A stretch of 64,000 bases of DNA from contig CACAPU010000005.1 of NCBI GenBank assembly GCA_902534465.1, positions 19,999 to 83,998 on the forward strand. The letters run 5' to 3'. This DNA comes from an uncultured Pelagibacteraceae bacterium (lineage in GTDB: Bacteria; Pseudomonadota; Alphaproteobacteria; Pelagibacterales; Pelagibacteraceae). Position numbers and translations under genes: made by a program. Below, one piece after another: positions 43,396 through 52,581 of the stretch. Under the pieces are notes generated by a model, which was given only the letters and a program-made list of their open reading frames with translations, was not told where the DNA came from and did no database searches. Every line of letters starts with the position of its first letter. The stretch's first letter is position 1.

Positions 43396-43422
43396 TTTAT
43401 AAGATAGCTTTTTAGATGTCAA
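43396..43422 (-). promoter_or_regulatory. Promoter of the metX riboswitch transcript
   Basis: On the minus strand a perfect TTGACA (43422-43417) is followed after 15 bases by TATAAA (43401-43396). Transcription would begin near 43389, immediately before the aptamer. The A/T inverted repeat at 43388-43413 lies within this promoter. Confidence 0.6.
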
Positions 43423-43486
43423 TTTTTTTAGAATTATTGATTGTATTATCTAATTATCTGACTATTTATTAATAAAATTAAGCATC

Positions 43487-44572
43487 ATGAATACTCCATT
43501 ATTTAGAAAATTAAACCTAGAGGCCTACAAGCCTGGAAGATCCTTCTTAAATAAAAAAAAAAGTATAATAAAACTATCAGCTAATGAATCAGCTTTAGGC
43601 ATGAGTAAAAATGCTAGTAAAGCAATAATAAAATCCAAAAATAATATATCAAAGTATCCAGATGGGAAATTTAAAGAATTAACTTCTACAATTTCAAAAA
43701 AATATAATTGTAAACAAAATCAAATTATCTGTGGGTCTGGATCTGATGAAATTATTCAAATGCTATGCCAGCTATTTTTAAACAAAGGAGATGAAGTAGT
43801 TGTGCCAGAATATAGTTTTTTAATGTACAGAATTTATGCAAAAATAGTAGAAGCAAAAGTTGTATTTTCTAAAGAAAAAAATTTTAAAGTATCAAATGAT
43901 GAAATTATCAAAAAAATAACTAAAAGAACTAAAATTGTATTTATAGCTAATCCAAATAATCCAACAGGTACATACATTTCTAAAAATCAATTACTAGATT
44001 TAAGAAAGCGTTTAAGTAAAAAAATTTTATTAGTCATTGACGATGCTTATTTTGAATATATGTTAAATAAAGACTACAAATCAGGTTTAGAACTTTTTAA
44101 AAATAAAAATAATGTATTTATATTAAGGACTTTTTCAAAAATTTATGGTCTTGCATCTTTAAGAGTGGGATGGGGTTATGGAAGTAAAAAAATTATAGAT
44201 GCTTTATATAAAATTAAACCACCGTTTAATGTTAATAAGATAGCACAGGAATGTGCAGTTGAATCTCTTAAAGATAAAAGTTTTATAAAAAAATCTGTAA
44301 AACATAATTTAGATTGGGCAAAAAAAATAAAAAAAATAATGAATTCTTTTAATATTCAAACAAATGAAATTGGACCAAATTTTTTTCTTTTAGATTTTAA
44401 AAATTGTAAATTAACTGCAAGGTTTGTCGAGAGAAATCTTGAGAAATCAGGAATTATTTTGAGAGAGATGAATTCGTATGGTATTAAAAATTGTTTGAGG
44501 CTTACAATTGGAAATGTTAGAGAAAATATACTTTTAATTAAGCAGATGAAAAAAATTTTTAAAAATGTTTAA
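43487..44572 (+). CDS. hisC: Histidinol-phosphate / aromatic aminotransferase
   Basis: PLP fold-type I aminotransferase of 361 residues. Visible motifs: KLSANESALGMSKNA, GSGSDEIIQMLCQLF, FIANPNNPTGTYI, DDAYFEYM, the PLP lysine in RTFSKIYGLASLRVGWG, and the arginine near the end in CLRLTIGN. HisC makes histidinol phosphate, but proteins of this type placed next to tyrA/tyrC often also transaminate phenylpyruvate and hydroxyphenylpyruvate. It overlaps the downstream gene by 8 bases, favouring an aromatic role as well as histidine synthesis. Confidence 0.92.
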   Translation: MNTPLFRKLNLEAYKPGRSFLNKKKSIIKLSANESALGMSKNASKAIIKSKNNISKYPDGKFKELTSTISKKYNCKQNQIICGSGSDEIIQMLCQLFLNKGDEVVVPEYSFLMYRIYAKIVEAKVVFSKEKNFKVSNDEIIKKITKRTKIVFIANPNNPTGTYISKNQLLDLRKRLSKKILLVIDDAYFEYMLNKDYKSGLELFKNKNNVFILRTFSKIYGLASLRVGWGYGSKKIIDALYKIKPPFNVNKIAQECAVESLKDKSFIKKSVKHNLDWAKKIKKIMNSFNIQTNEIGPNFFLLDFKNCKLTARFVERNLEKSGIILREMNSYGIKNCLRLTIGNVRENILLIKQMKKIFKNV

Positions 44573-45464
44573 AAATATATTGATCATTGGTTGTGGATTA
44601 ATTGGATCTTCAATTTTAAGAGCATCCATAAATAAAAAAACTTCTAAAAACTTCTTTGTTTATGAAAAATCAAAAAAAAATATTAGAGAAATTAAAAAAA
44701 TAAATAAAAAAATAATTATTTTAAAAAAATTAGATAATAAAATCTCAGATATGGATTTTGTTATAATTGCTACTCCTATGAGTCAGTATGAGAGAGTTAT
44801 TCCTCATTTAAATAAGCATTTAAATAAAAAATCTTTAATTACCGATGTGGGTTCTACAAAGGAAAACATTAGCAAATTAAAAAATAATAGTCTGTCAAAT
44901 TCGCTTGATTGGATTATGAGTCACCCAATATCTGGATCAGAGGTAAGTGGACCAAAGTATGGAAGTAAAAGTTTATTTATAAATAAATGGTGTATAGTTT
45001 TAAGTGACAAAAACAAAATAAAACAAAAAAAATTGCAAAATTTTTGGAAAAAAATTGGTTCTAAAGTAATAATTATGGATGAGAAAGTTCACGATAAGAT
45101 ATTTTCAATTACAAGTCATTTACCCCACTTAATAGCTTATAATTTAATAAAGACTGCTCAAGATTTTCAAAAAACTCAAAAAAAAGATGTAATTAAATTT
45201 AGTGCGGGAGGGTTAAGAGATTTTTCAAGGATAGCTGCATCAAACGAAATTATGTGGAGAGATATTTTTTTTAATAACAAAAAAAATATTGTTATTGCAA
45301 TAAACTTATTTATTAAAAATTTAAAATCTTTTAAAAAAAATATTCAAAATTTAGATGATAAAACTTTAAGAAAAAAATTAGTTAATTCAAAAAAAGTAAG
45401 ACAGCAAATATTGAATTTAAAACAAGATATAGCAATACCAGACTTTGGAAGAGATCTAAACTAA
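44565..45464 (+). CDS. tyrC: Prephenate/arogenate (cyclohexadienyl) dehydrogenase
   Basis: NAD-dependent oxidative decarboxylation in tyrosine synthesis. It has 299 residues with no fused chorismate mutase: IIGCGLIGSSILRA is the Rossmann loop, DFVIIATPMSQYERVI and DVGSTKENI follow, and the catalytic histidine region is MSHPISGSEVSGPKYG. SITSHLPHLIAYNL and SAGGLRDFSRIAASNEIMWRDI are family signatures. It converges with the NlpC/P60 gene, overlapping it by 4 bases. Very lysine-rich, as other AT-rich genes here. Confidence 0.93.
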   Translation: MFKNILIIGCGLIGSSILRASINKKTSKNFFVYEKSKKNIREIKKINKKIIILKKLDNKISDMDFVIIATPMSQYERVIPHLNKHLNKKSLITDVGSTKENISKLKNNSLSNSLDWIMSHPISGSEVSGPKYGSKSLFINKWCIVLSDKNKIKQKKLQNFWKKIGSKVIIMDEKVHDKIFSITSHLPHLIAYNLIKTAQDFQKTQKKDVIKFSAGGLRDFSRIAASNEIMWRDIFFNNKKNIVIAINLFIKNLKSFKKNIQNLDDKTLRKKLVNSKKVRQQILNLKQDIAIPDFGRDLN

Positions 45465-46216
45465 ATCGATACAATTTTAATAATTTTTAAATTTGCAGTT
45501 TTTTCAATTAATTTAATGGTTTTTATTATTGGCATTATTATTACTTTTTTTCTTGGACCATATGCATGAATTAATTTTTTTGTATTTAGACAAATGGCAA
45601 CATGTCCTTTCCAAAAAATAATATCTCCCCTTTTAAATACTTTTTTATTCTTAATACCCTTTTTGATTTTAACTTGATCTTTCGTATCTCTTGGAAAGAA
45701 TTTATTATTATATTTATAAAAAATTTGTAGTAATGCTGAACAATCAATACCATCAAAAGTTTTACCACCCCATTTATATTTAATATTCAAAAAAAGTTTT
45801 AATATTTTACTAAAATTATAATTTGTTTTTTTTAATTTTTGTAATTCATTTATTTTTACCCATTTATCCTTTTCAAACATTACAAAGTTATCTTTTTTAT
45901 TTAAAATCTGAATTTCAGATGAAAATGGAAGGTATTTCCTTGTTAAAAATTTAATATTGTTTTTTGGTTTATTATAAATCTTTGATTTTAATATACTGAC
46001 TTTGTGAGTCTTATTTAAAACTTTATTAAATTTTTCGATTTTTATAAAACCTAAGTAATTATCAAAATCTGTTTTAATCTTAAAAAAACCTTTCTTTTTT
46101 CCAATTATACTAAATTTTTCACCATAAATTAATTGAGTACTTATATTTGACTTCTTTGAGGCCAGCTCATAGACGTTTAAATAGGAATTCTTACAGAAAT
46201 AGCTATTTTGCACCAA
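45461..46216 (-). CDS. NlpC/P60 family peptidase with SH3-like domains
   Basis: It has 251 residues. The first 120 look like two small SH3-type beta domains (YLNVYELASKKS..., then KYLPFSSEIQILNKKDNFVMFEKDKWVKINEL). The rest is an NlpC/P60 cysteine peptidase domain: YKWGGKTFDGIDCSALLQ holds the catalytic cysteine, FKRGDIIFWKGHVAICL the histidine, and LIHAYG the third polar residue. Proteins of this build cleave the gamma-D-Glu to DAP bond of murein peptides. I see no signal peptide, so it may be cytosolic. It overlaps the AmpG-like permease, fitting murein peptide recycling. The start is TTG 46216 or GTG 46213. Confidence 0.88.
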   Translation of the reverse strand: MVQNSYFCKNSYLNVYELASKKSNISTQLIYGEKFSIIGKKKGFFKIKTDFDNYLGFIKIEKFNKVLNKTHKVSILKSKIYNKPKNNIKFLTRKYLPFSSEIQILNKKDNFVMFEKDKWVKINELQKLKKTNYNFSKILKLFLNIKYKWGGKTFDGIDCSALLQIFYKYNNKFFPRDTKDQVKIKKGIKNKKVFKRGDIIFWKGHVAICLNTKKLIHAYGPRKKVIIMPIIKTIKLIEKTANLKIIKIVSI

Positions 46217-47576
46217 TTTTAACTTTATTCCTTATAAACCAAAGACAAATCAGTGATGGTATCACCATTACAGTTGTTATTACAAAAAATGTACCCCAGT
46301 CTCCATTTAGCCAATCTACTAGTGCCCCTGATGAAGAGGCAAGGGTAGTTCTTCCAGCAGTTCCAATGGATGCTAATAATGCATATTGAGTTGCCGTATA
46401 GGTCCTGTCTACTAATAAAGAGATAAAAGCAACAAATGCAACTGTTGCAAATGCAGCTGTTATATCATCAGCTATTACAGCTATTGCAAATAGTAATTCT
46501 GATTTACCTGTCCAGGCTAATAATGCGAAAAGTAAATTAGTTACAGCCATCAAACCTCCAGCAAAAAACATCGTTTTGACTGTTCCAGCTCTCATCGCCA
46601 TTACGCCACCTATTAAAGTAAAAACCACAGTTGTTATCCATCCTAATCCTTTAGAATAAATTGCTATTTGTCCTTTTGAAAATCCTATTTCTTTATAAAA
46701 AACAATAGACATACGTCCAAGAAATGCTTCACCAATTTTAAATAAAAATACAAATCCTAATATCCCAACTGCAATTGCAAAACCATTTTTTTTGAAAAAA
46801 CTTATTATTGGGCCACCAATAGTTCCCGAAATGTAAGCAATAAAATTTGTTAAAACATTATTTGATCCAAGCTTGTTTATAATCATTTGATCTGTTTCTT
46901 TTTGATTATTTTGTCTGATCTTATCAATTGGTTCATGAACAAACATTAAACAAATATTCATTAAAATAATTAAGACACCTAAAATTAAAAAAGTAGCTTG
47001 CCAATAATCTGCTACTCCCATATTTTCAAAAAATTCCGCAGTAAATAATGCTATAACACCTCCTAATTTATAGCCAGTCCACCAACCAACTACTGCCATA
47101 GCCGCACCTGCTGCCATAGATTTTCCTTCATTTGCATCTATTTGTTCAATCCTTAACGCATCTACAGTTATATCTTGTGTTGCCGAAGCAATTGCAATTA
47201 CTAATCCAACACTAATCAAAAGTGCTAAATTTTGTGTAGGATTTATTAAACTCCAGACGATTAAGCTAAGTAAAATTATTAACTGCATTAGCACAATCCA
47301 TCCTCGTCTATGTCCTAATTTTTTTGTTAAAAATGGAATTTGTATTCTATCAATGATAGGAGCCCATAAATAATTAAAAGCATAAACTCCAAATATTAAC
47401 CCTGCCCAACCAATCGTTGATCTACTCAATCCCTCTTCTTTTAACCAAAGACTTAAGCTGCTAGCAATTAATACCCAAGGAAAACCACTTATTGCTCCAA
47501 GAAGCAATATTCTTAACATTCTAATATCTTTATAAACTAATAAAGAATCCAACCAGCTTTGTTTAGTTTCAGACAT
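46203..47576 (-). CDS. ampG: AmpG-type MFS permease (muropeptide transporter)
   Basis: Major facilitator superfamily protein with about 12 membrane helices. AmpG imports anhydro-muropeptides. Family features include ISGFPWVLIASSLSLWLKEEGLSRSTIGWAG, NYLWAPIIDR, LGHRRGWIVLMQ and ATQDITVDALRIEQ, the last being the AmpG signature. The track starts at 47591, but GGAGG at 47585-47589 is placed for the ATG at 47576 (MSETKQSWLDSLL), which also overlaps the trkH stop (TAATG); this gives 457 residues. The paired peptidase downstream supports murein recycling; the exact substrate is inferred. Confidence 0.9.
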   Translation of the reverse strand: MSETKQSWLDSLLVYKDIRMLRILLLGAISGFPWVLIASSLSLWLKEEGLSRSTIGWAGLIFGVYAFNYLWAPIIDRIQIPFLTKKLGHRRGWIVLMQLIILLSLIVWSLINPTQNLALLISVGLVIAIASATQDITVDALRIEQIDANEGKSMAAGAAMAVVGWWTGYKLGGVIALFTAEFFENMGVADYWQATFLILGVLIILMNICLMFVHEPIDKIRQNNQKETDQMIINKLGSNNVLTNFIAYISGTIGGPIISFFKKNGFAIAVGILGFVFLFKIGEAFLGRMSIVFYKEIGFSKGQIAIYSKGLGWITTVVFTLIGGVMAMRAGTVKTMFFAGGLMAVTNLLFALLAWTGKSELLFAIAVIADDITAAFATVAFVAFISLLVDRTYTATQYALLASIGTAGRTTLASSSGALVDWLNGDWGTFFVITTVMVIPSLICLWFIRNKVKIGAK

Positions 47577-49018
47577 TAATATTTCCTCCAAAAAGATGGA
47601 ATAAATAATACTAATACAGCAAACAGTTCTAATCTACCTAAAATCATCGCTAAACTTAAAATCCACTTTGAAAAATCAGATAAATTTGAAAAATTACCAT
47701 TCGGACCAATTATATCACCTAAACCAGGTCCTACATTTGATATTGATGTTGCTGCGGCTGATATTGAAGTTGTTAAATCTAAACCACTTGTTGATAAAAG
47801 AGCAGTAATAAGAAAGAAAATTACAATATATAAAAATATAAATGAAATTATTGATGCCAGAAATTTTTCATCAATATTACTATTTTCATATTTAATCTTA
47901 AATATACCTCTTGGATAAATAATTTTTTTTAGCTGAATAGAAATAAATTGGAATAGAATTTGAACCCTAAATATTTTAATTCCACAAGCAGTAGATCCTG
48001 CACATCCACCTATGAACATAAGTATAAGAAAATAAATTAATGGAAACTGACCCCATTCACTAAAATTTTGGGTTACATAACCTGTACCAGTTAAAATAGA
48101 TATCACATTAAATGCCACAGATCTTATATCTGATATATTTTGGTTTTTAATTAACAAATATATATACATTAAAAGAACTGAAAAAATTACAATTTTAAAA
48201 AAAGTTTTAATTTGCGTATCATTAACAAATATTTTTTTGTCACCATTTAAATATTTGATGTAAGCGATGAAAGGAATACTTCCTAAAACAATAAATATAA
48301 TTGATGTTAATTCAATCAAAGAACTATCAAAATAGCCAATGGACTCATTATAATTTGAGAAACCTCCAGTTGCTATTGTTGTCATCGAATGAACTATGCT
48401 ATCAAAAAAGTTCATTCCAAATATTTTATAAAAAAATGCACATACAAAAGTTAAACTAGAGTATACTAATACTAATCTTAATGCTATTTCCTTTGACTTA
48501 GGCAGAATTTTTTCAGGAGTATTACTTGTAGAAATTACGAACAATTGCATACCTCCAATGTTCATCAATGGCATTAAAGTTATTGCCATTACAATTATAC
48601 CAATTCCACCTAACCATTGAAGCATTCCCCTCCAAAGCAAGATACTTTTAGGAGTTTCATTTAGGTTAGTAATTATAGTTGATCCAGTCGTAGTAATACC
48701 TGACATACTCTCAAAAAAAGCATCTGTAACGCCTAAATTTATCTCACTAAATATGAATGGTAGTGAGCCAAAGATAGCAATACTTAACCAAGATAATGCA
48801 GTTAAAAGAAAAGCCTGGGGTAAACTAATTTTTTTATCGTGATCCAAATTTGATAACAAAAAAAGTACTCCAAATATAATAGTCACGATCCCTGAACTTA
48901 TGAAACCTGAATCTAGTTCATTATAAAAAAACTGCGCTAAAATTGGCGCAATCATCGATAAACCTAAAATTATTTGTAAAATTCCTAGGGTAAAAAAAAC
49001 AGTTTTATAATTGGACAT
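47576..49018 (-). CDS. trkH: Trk potassium uptake protein TrkH
   Basis: Membrane subunit for K+ uptake, 480 residues, with four repeated membrane-pore-membrane units. Pore-loop signatures include SGITTTGSTIITNL, STIATGGFSNYN, SILTGTGYVTQNF and ATSISNVGPGLGD, each supplying a filter glycine, and LQWLGGIGIIVMAITLMPLM. The NAD/nucleotide-gated partner TrkA is not in the window. Divergent from lysS by 48 bases. Confidence 0.95.
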   Translation of the reverse strand: MSNYKTVFFTLGILQIILGLSMIAPILAQFFYNELDSGFISSGIVTIIFGVLFLLSNLDHDKKISLPQAFLLTALSWLSIAIFGSLPFIFSEINLGVTDAFFESMSGITTTGSTIITNLNETPKSILLWRGMLQWLGGIGIIVMAITLMPLMNIGGMQLFVISTSNTPEKILPKSKEIALRLVLVYSSLTFVCAFFYKIFGMNFFDSIVHSMTTIATGGFSNYNESIGYFDSSLIELTSIIFIVLGSIPFIAYIKYLNGDKKIFVNDTQIKTFFKIVIFSVLLMYIYLLIKNQNISDIRSVAFNVISILTGTGYVTQNFSEWGQFPLIYFLILMFIGGCAGSTACGIKIFRVQILFQFISIQLKKIIYPRGIFKIKYENSNIDEKFLASIISFIFLYIVIFFLITALLSTSGLDLTTSISAAATSISNVGPGLGDIIGPNGNFSNLSDFSKWILSLAMILGRLELFAVLVLFIPSFWRKY

Positions 49019-49066
49019 TTTGATTGGACATTATTTTATGGTAAATAAAATTCAACTCTATAAGAA

Positions 49067-50674
49067 TTGTTAAAAACGTTATTTAATAGGCAGTTTAATA
49101 AAAAAGTGATCGATAAAAACAACATAGACAAAACAAATGCTTGGCCCTTTGTTGAAGCTAAAAAGCTTCTTAGAGAAAGAAAGAAAAATATAGAAAACAA
49201 GGGTAAAATCATTCTTCAAACAGGGTATGGTCCTAGCGGATTACCACATATAGGTACTTTCGGTGAAGTTGCAAGAACCTCAATGATTGTTAATGCTTTA
49301 AATCATTTGACAGATCTCCCTAAAGAAATAATCACGTTTTCTGACGATATGGATGGACTTAGAAAAGTTCCTGAAAATATTCCTAATCCTGAGAAACTTG
49401 AAAAGAATCTTCATAAACCCTTAACCCAAGTTCCAGATCCTTTTGAAAAATTTAACAGTTTTGGAGAACATAATAATGAAATGTTAAAAAATTTCTTAGA
49501 TAAATTTAAGTTTGAATACAGTTTTAAAAGTTCGTCAGTTTTATATAAGTCTGGTTTTTTTAATAATACATTAAAATTAATTTTAGAAAATTATGAAGGA
49601 ATAATGAATATAATTATTCCTACCCTTGGTAAAGAAAGACAAAAGACATATTCTCCATTCTTACCAATATGTCCAGATACGGGAGTGGTATTAGAGATAC
49701 CAGTCTCAGAATTAGACACAAAAAATTCAAAAATAATTTTTGATAATAATGGCAAAAAATTAGAACAAAGTATTCTAGATGGAAATTGTAAATTACAATG
49801 GAAAGTAGATTGGGCTATGAGATGGTATGCTCTTGATGTAGATTTTGAAATGTATGGGAAAGATTTGATTGAGAGTGCAATTTTATCTTCAAAAATAATA
49901 AAATTATTAGGTAAGTCAAATCCATCTGGCTTTGCATATGAGTTATTTTTAGATGAAAAAGGTGAAAAAATATCTAAGTCAAAAGGGAACGGTATTACAA
50001 TCGATCAATGGTTAGAATACGCATCTCCCGAAAGTCTTTCATTGTATATGTACCAAAATCCAAAAAGAGCAAAAAAACTTTACAGAGAAGTAGTTCCAAA
50101 GGCTGTGGATGAATATCTTGATTTTATTGAAAAAGGTAAAACTCAAAACGAGCTTCAAAAATTAATGAATCCCGTATGGCATGTTCATAATTCAGAGATG
50201 CCAGGGGAAAATTCAATCATGTCCTTCTCAATGTTATTAAATTTAGTTGAGACCAGCAATGCTGATAACAAAGAGTTACTTTGGAAGTTTGTTAAGAAAT
50301 ATAAGAATGATATTAATGAAGATATGCATCCAATTTTTGACAAGTTAATTTCTTATGCAATTAAATATTTTCATGATGTTATAAAATCTAAAAAGATTTA
50401 TAAAAAACCAAATCAAAGTGAAAAAATTGCTTTAGAGGCTTTAATAAACTCTTTAGAAAAATGCGATGATACAATGGAACCAGAGGATATTCAGACCACA
50501 ATTTATACAGTTGGCAAAGAGAATGGCTATAAAGAAAATTTGCGTGATTGGTTCAAATTAATATATGAGGTAGTTTTTGGGGTGGAAAATGGACCACGAT
50601 TTGGTTTTTTCATAAGCTTTTTTGGGGTTCAAGAAACTAAAGAATTAATTAAAAATAAATTAGAAAATGTTTAA
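49067..50674 (+). CDS. lysS: Lysyl-tRNA synthetase, class I
   Basis: Charges tRNA-Lys using the class I fold otherwise found in archaea, spirochetes and alphaproteobacteria. It has 535 residues, with the HIGH-type motif in GPSGLPHIGTFGEVAR and the KMSKS-type motif in EKISKSKGNGIT. CDDMDGLRKVPEN-like (here FSDDMDGLRKVPENIP) and MRWYALDVDFEMYGKDL are family signatures. The start is TTG at 49067; the upstream ATG is out of frame. It overlaps pyrD by 8 bases. Some call this gene lysK. Confidence 0.95.
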   Translation: MLKTLFNRQFNKKVIDKNNIDKTNAWPFVEAKKLLRERKKNIENKGKIILQTGYGPSGLPHIGTFGEVARTSMIVNALNHLTDLPKEIITFSDDMDGLRKVPENIPNPEKLEKNLHKPLTQVPDPFEKFNSFGEHNNEMLKNFLDKFKFEYSFKSSSVLYKSGFFNNTLKLILENYEGIMNIIIPTLGKERQKTYSPFLPICPDTGVVLEIPVSELDTKNSKIIFDNNGKKLEQSILDGNCKLQWKVDWAMRWYALDVDFEMYGKDLIESAILSSKIIKLLGKSNPSGFAYELFLDEKGEKISKSKGNGITIDQWLEYASPESLSLYMYQNPKRAKKLYREVVPKAVDEYLDFIEKGKTQNELQKLMNPVWHVHNSEMPGENSIMSFSMLLNLVETSNADNKELLWKFVKKYKNDINEDMHPIFDKLISYAIKYFHDVIKSKKIYKKPNQSEKIALEALINSLEKCDDTMEPEDIQTTIYTVGKENGYKENLRDWFKLIYEVVFGVENGPRFGFFISFFGVQETKELIKNKLENV

Positions 50675-51707
50675 TATATTAAGACCACTAATTTTTAAAT
50701 TTAGCCCTGAAGTAGCTCATTCTTTAGCAATAAAGGCACTTAAGTTAAATAATGTTCCTTACTCAAAACCTAAAGATAGTCATTTTTTAGAAACAACCTT
50801 TTGTGATAAAAAATTATCTTCACCAATTGGTGTTGCTGCTGGGTTTGATAAAAATGCTGAAGTATACAATCCTCTGTTTAATCTTGGATTTGGTTTTGTT
50901 GAAGTAGGGACAATTACACCAAAACCTCAATTTGGTAACCCTAAACCAAGAGTTTTTAGACTTGAAGAAGATGAAGCTCTTATAAATAGATTAGGTTTTA
51001 ACAATTCTGGCTCAGAAGAAATAAGCAAGAGAATTAAGGAAAATAATAAAAAAGGTTTTTTAGGAATAAATATCGGACCAAACAAAGACTCTAGGAATCG
51101 AGTCGATGATTATTTAATTTGTTTTCGTAAATTTTATAATTTAGCTGATTATATAACTATAAACATTTCCTCACCAAATACAGAAAATTTAAGAGACTTG
51201 CATAATCAGGATGAACTAAATTCATTGATTGATAAACTAAAAAATGAAAAAAAAGAGTTAAATTCAAACATTCCACTAGCAATAAAAGTCTCACCTGATC
51301 TTAAAGATGATCAAATTAATGAAGTATCCAAGATAATCATGGAACAAGAAATAGGAATCATTATTGTTGCCAATACCACAGATAAGAATAGAGAAAATTT
51401 AAAAAATATAAATAAACTAGAAAAGGGCGGACTGTCAGGCAAACCAATTGCAAAGATTTCAAACGAGACAATTTCTAAGTTTTATAAAATCCTAAAAAAT
51501 AAAACTAAAATAATAGGAGTGGGTGGTGTTAGCAATGGACTAGATGCTTTTGAAAAAATCACTTCTGGTGCAACACTCGTTCAATTATATACTGGAATGG
51601 TTTATAGAGGCCCTAGTATAGCTTCAAAAATAAGTAAAGAATTAATTAATTTATTAAAAAATAAGGGTTTTAAAAATGTTTCAGAGGCTATTGGAACAAA
51701 AAATTAA
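50667..51707 (+). CDS. pyrD: Dihydroorotate dehydrogenase (quinone), class 2
   Basis: Membrane-associated flavoenzyme of pyrimidine synthesis that reduces quinone. It has 346 residues. The N-terminal helix (FNILRPLIFKFSPEVAHSLAIKALKL) that binds membrane and quinone marks class 2. LSSPIGVAAGFDKNAEVYN, VGTITPKPQFGNPKPRVFRL, LGINIGPNKDS, INISSPNTENLRDL (catalytic serine) and ANTTDKNRENL are present. Start overlaps lysS; rpmB begins 43 bases later. Confidence 0.97.
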   Translation: MFNILRPLIFKFSPEVAHSLAIKALKLNNVPYSKPKDSHFLETTFCDKKLSSPIGVAAGFDKNAEVYNPLFNLGFGFVEVGTITPKPQFGNPKPRVFRLEEDEALINRLGFNNSGSEEISKRIKENNKKGFLGINIGPNKDSRNRVDDYLICFRKFYNLADYITINISSPNTENLRDLHNQDELNSLIDKLKNEKKELNSNIPLAIKVSPDLKDDQINEVSKIIMEQEIGIIIVANTTDKNRENLKNINKLEKGGLSGKPIAKISNETISKFYKILKNKTKIIGVGGVSNGLDAFEKITSGATLVQLYTGMVYRGPSIASKISKELINLLKNKGFKNVSEAIGTKN

Positions 51708-51750
51708 TCTTGACGCAATAAGATTCAGATCCTATACAGGCTCATAATTT

Positions 51751-52032
51751 ATGTCTAAAAAATGTGAACTCACTGGAAAAATACCCCTAAAGGGTCATAA
51801 TGTTAGTCATGCTAATAATAAGACTAAAAGAAGATTTCTTCCAAATCTAAAAAAGGTAAAATTTAAAAGTGAGCTACTCAAGAGAAGTTTAAGATTAACT
51901 GTCTCAAACGCTGGTGTTAGGTCAGTAGATAAAAAAGGTAGTTTTGACCAATTTTTAATTTCAGCTAAGACTAGAGATTTATCATTAAGGCTAAAAAAAT
52001 TAAAAAAATCCTTAGTCAGTAAATCAGCATAA
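51751..52032 (+). CDS. rpmB: 50S ribosomal protein L28
   Basis: Large-subunit protein, 93 residues, beginning [34 protein letters not shown], the non-zinc form common in alphaproteobacteria. The downstream start codon shares one base with its stop (TAATG), linking it to a membrane protein of the queuosine-precursor family. Confidence 0.97.
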   Translation: MSKKCELTGKIPLKGHNVSHANNKTKRRFLPNLKKVKFKSELLKRSLRLTVSNAGVRSVDKKGSFDQFLISAKTRDLSLRLKKLKKSLVSKSA

Positions 52033-52580
52033 TGAATAATGTATTTTTAATACTCTCATTTTTAATGGGGTTGGTTGTCTTAGCATCTAATTATTTAGTT
52101 CAATTTCCAATTGAATATTATGGTCTTCAAGAACTTCTTACATATGGAGCATTTAGTTATCCAATAGCTTTTTTAATAACTGATCTAGCAAATAGGTCTT
52201 TTGGTAAATTAGTTGCTAAGAAAATTGTATATATAGGATTTACAATAGGAATTTTGTTTACACTAATTTTCTCAACAAATTTCGCCGATTTAATCTCAGT
52301 AAGAATAGCAATCGGTTCAGGTACAGCATTTATTATTGCTCAATTACTTGACGTACAAATATTTGATCAATTAAGACAAAAGAAATGGTTTATTGCGCCC
52401 CTCACATCTTCATTAATTGGTTCCACCATTGATACATTTTTATTCTTTTCAATTTCGTTTTATGGATCAGGAATACCTTGGCTAACACTTTCTTTAGGAG
52501 ATTTAGCAGTGAAAATTTTTGTAGCCTTAGTAATGTTAATACCTTTTAGATTGTTATTAGGTACTTTAAAAGCCGCTTAA
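52032..52580 (+). CDS. VUT/YhhQ-family transporter, probable queuosine precursor uptake
   Basis: Integral membrane protein of 182 residues with about six helices. LVQFPIEYYGLQELLTYGAFSYPIAFLITDLANRSFGKLVAKKIVYIGF and AFIIAQLLDVQIFDQLRQKKWFIAPLTSSLIGSTIDTFLFFSISF match the DUF165/VUT family, which includes E. coli YhhQ, a 7-cyano-7-deazaguanine importer. The same order, rpmB then this gene, is not something I can use as proof of function. Fold assignment is good; substrate is inferred. It converges with aguA, 1 base apart. Confidence 0.85.
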   Translation: MNNVFLILSFLMGLVVLASNYLVQFPIEYYGLQELLTYGAFSYPIAFLITDLANRSFGKLVAKKIVYIGFTIGILFTLIFSTNFADLISVRIAIGSGTAFIIAQLLDVQIFDQLRQKKWFIAPLTSSLIGSTIDTFLFFSISFYGSGIPWLTLSLGDLAVKIFVALVMLIPFRLLLGTLKAA

Positions 52581-52581
52581 T

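Noticed and set aside
43388-43413. Inverted repeat AAAAAGCT...AGCTTTTT as a terminator or operator
   Set aside because: It coincides with the -10 region of a good TTGACA promoter for metX and lies upstream of the predicted start, so it is probably not transcribed. An operator role is not excluded but has no support.
47577-47591. AmpG start at 47591
   Set aside because: The five extra codons are the GGAGG ribosome binding site and trkH end; ATG 47576 is correctly spaced from it.
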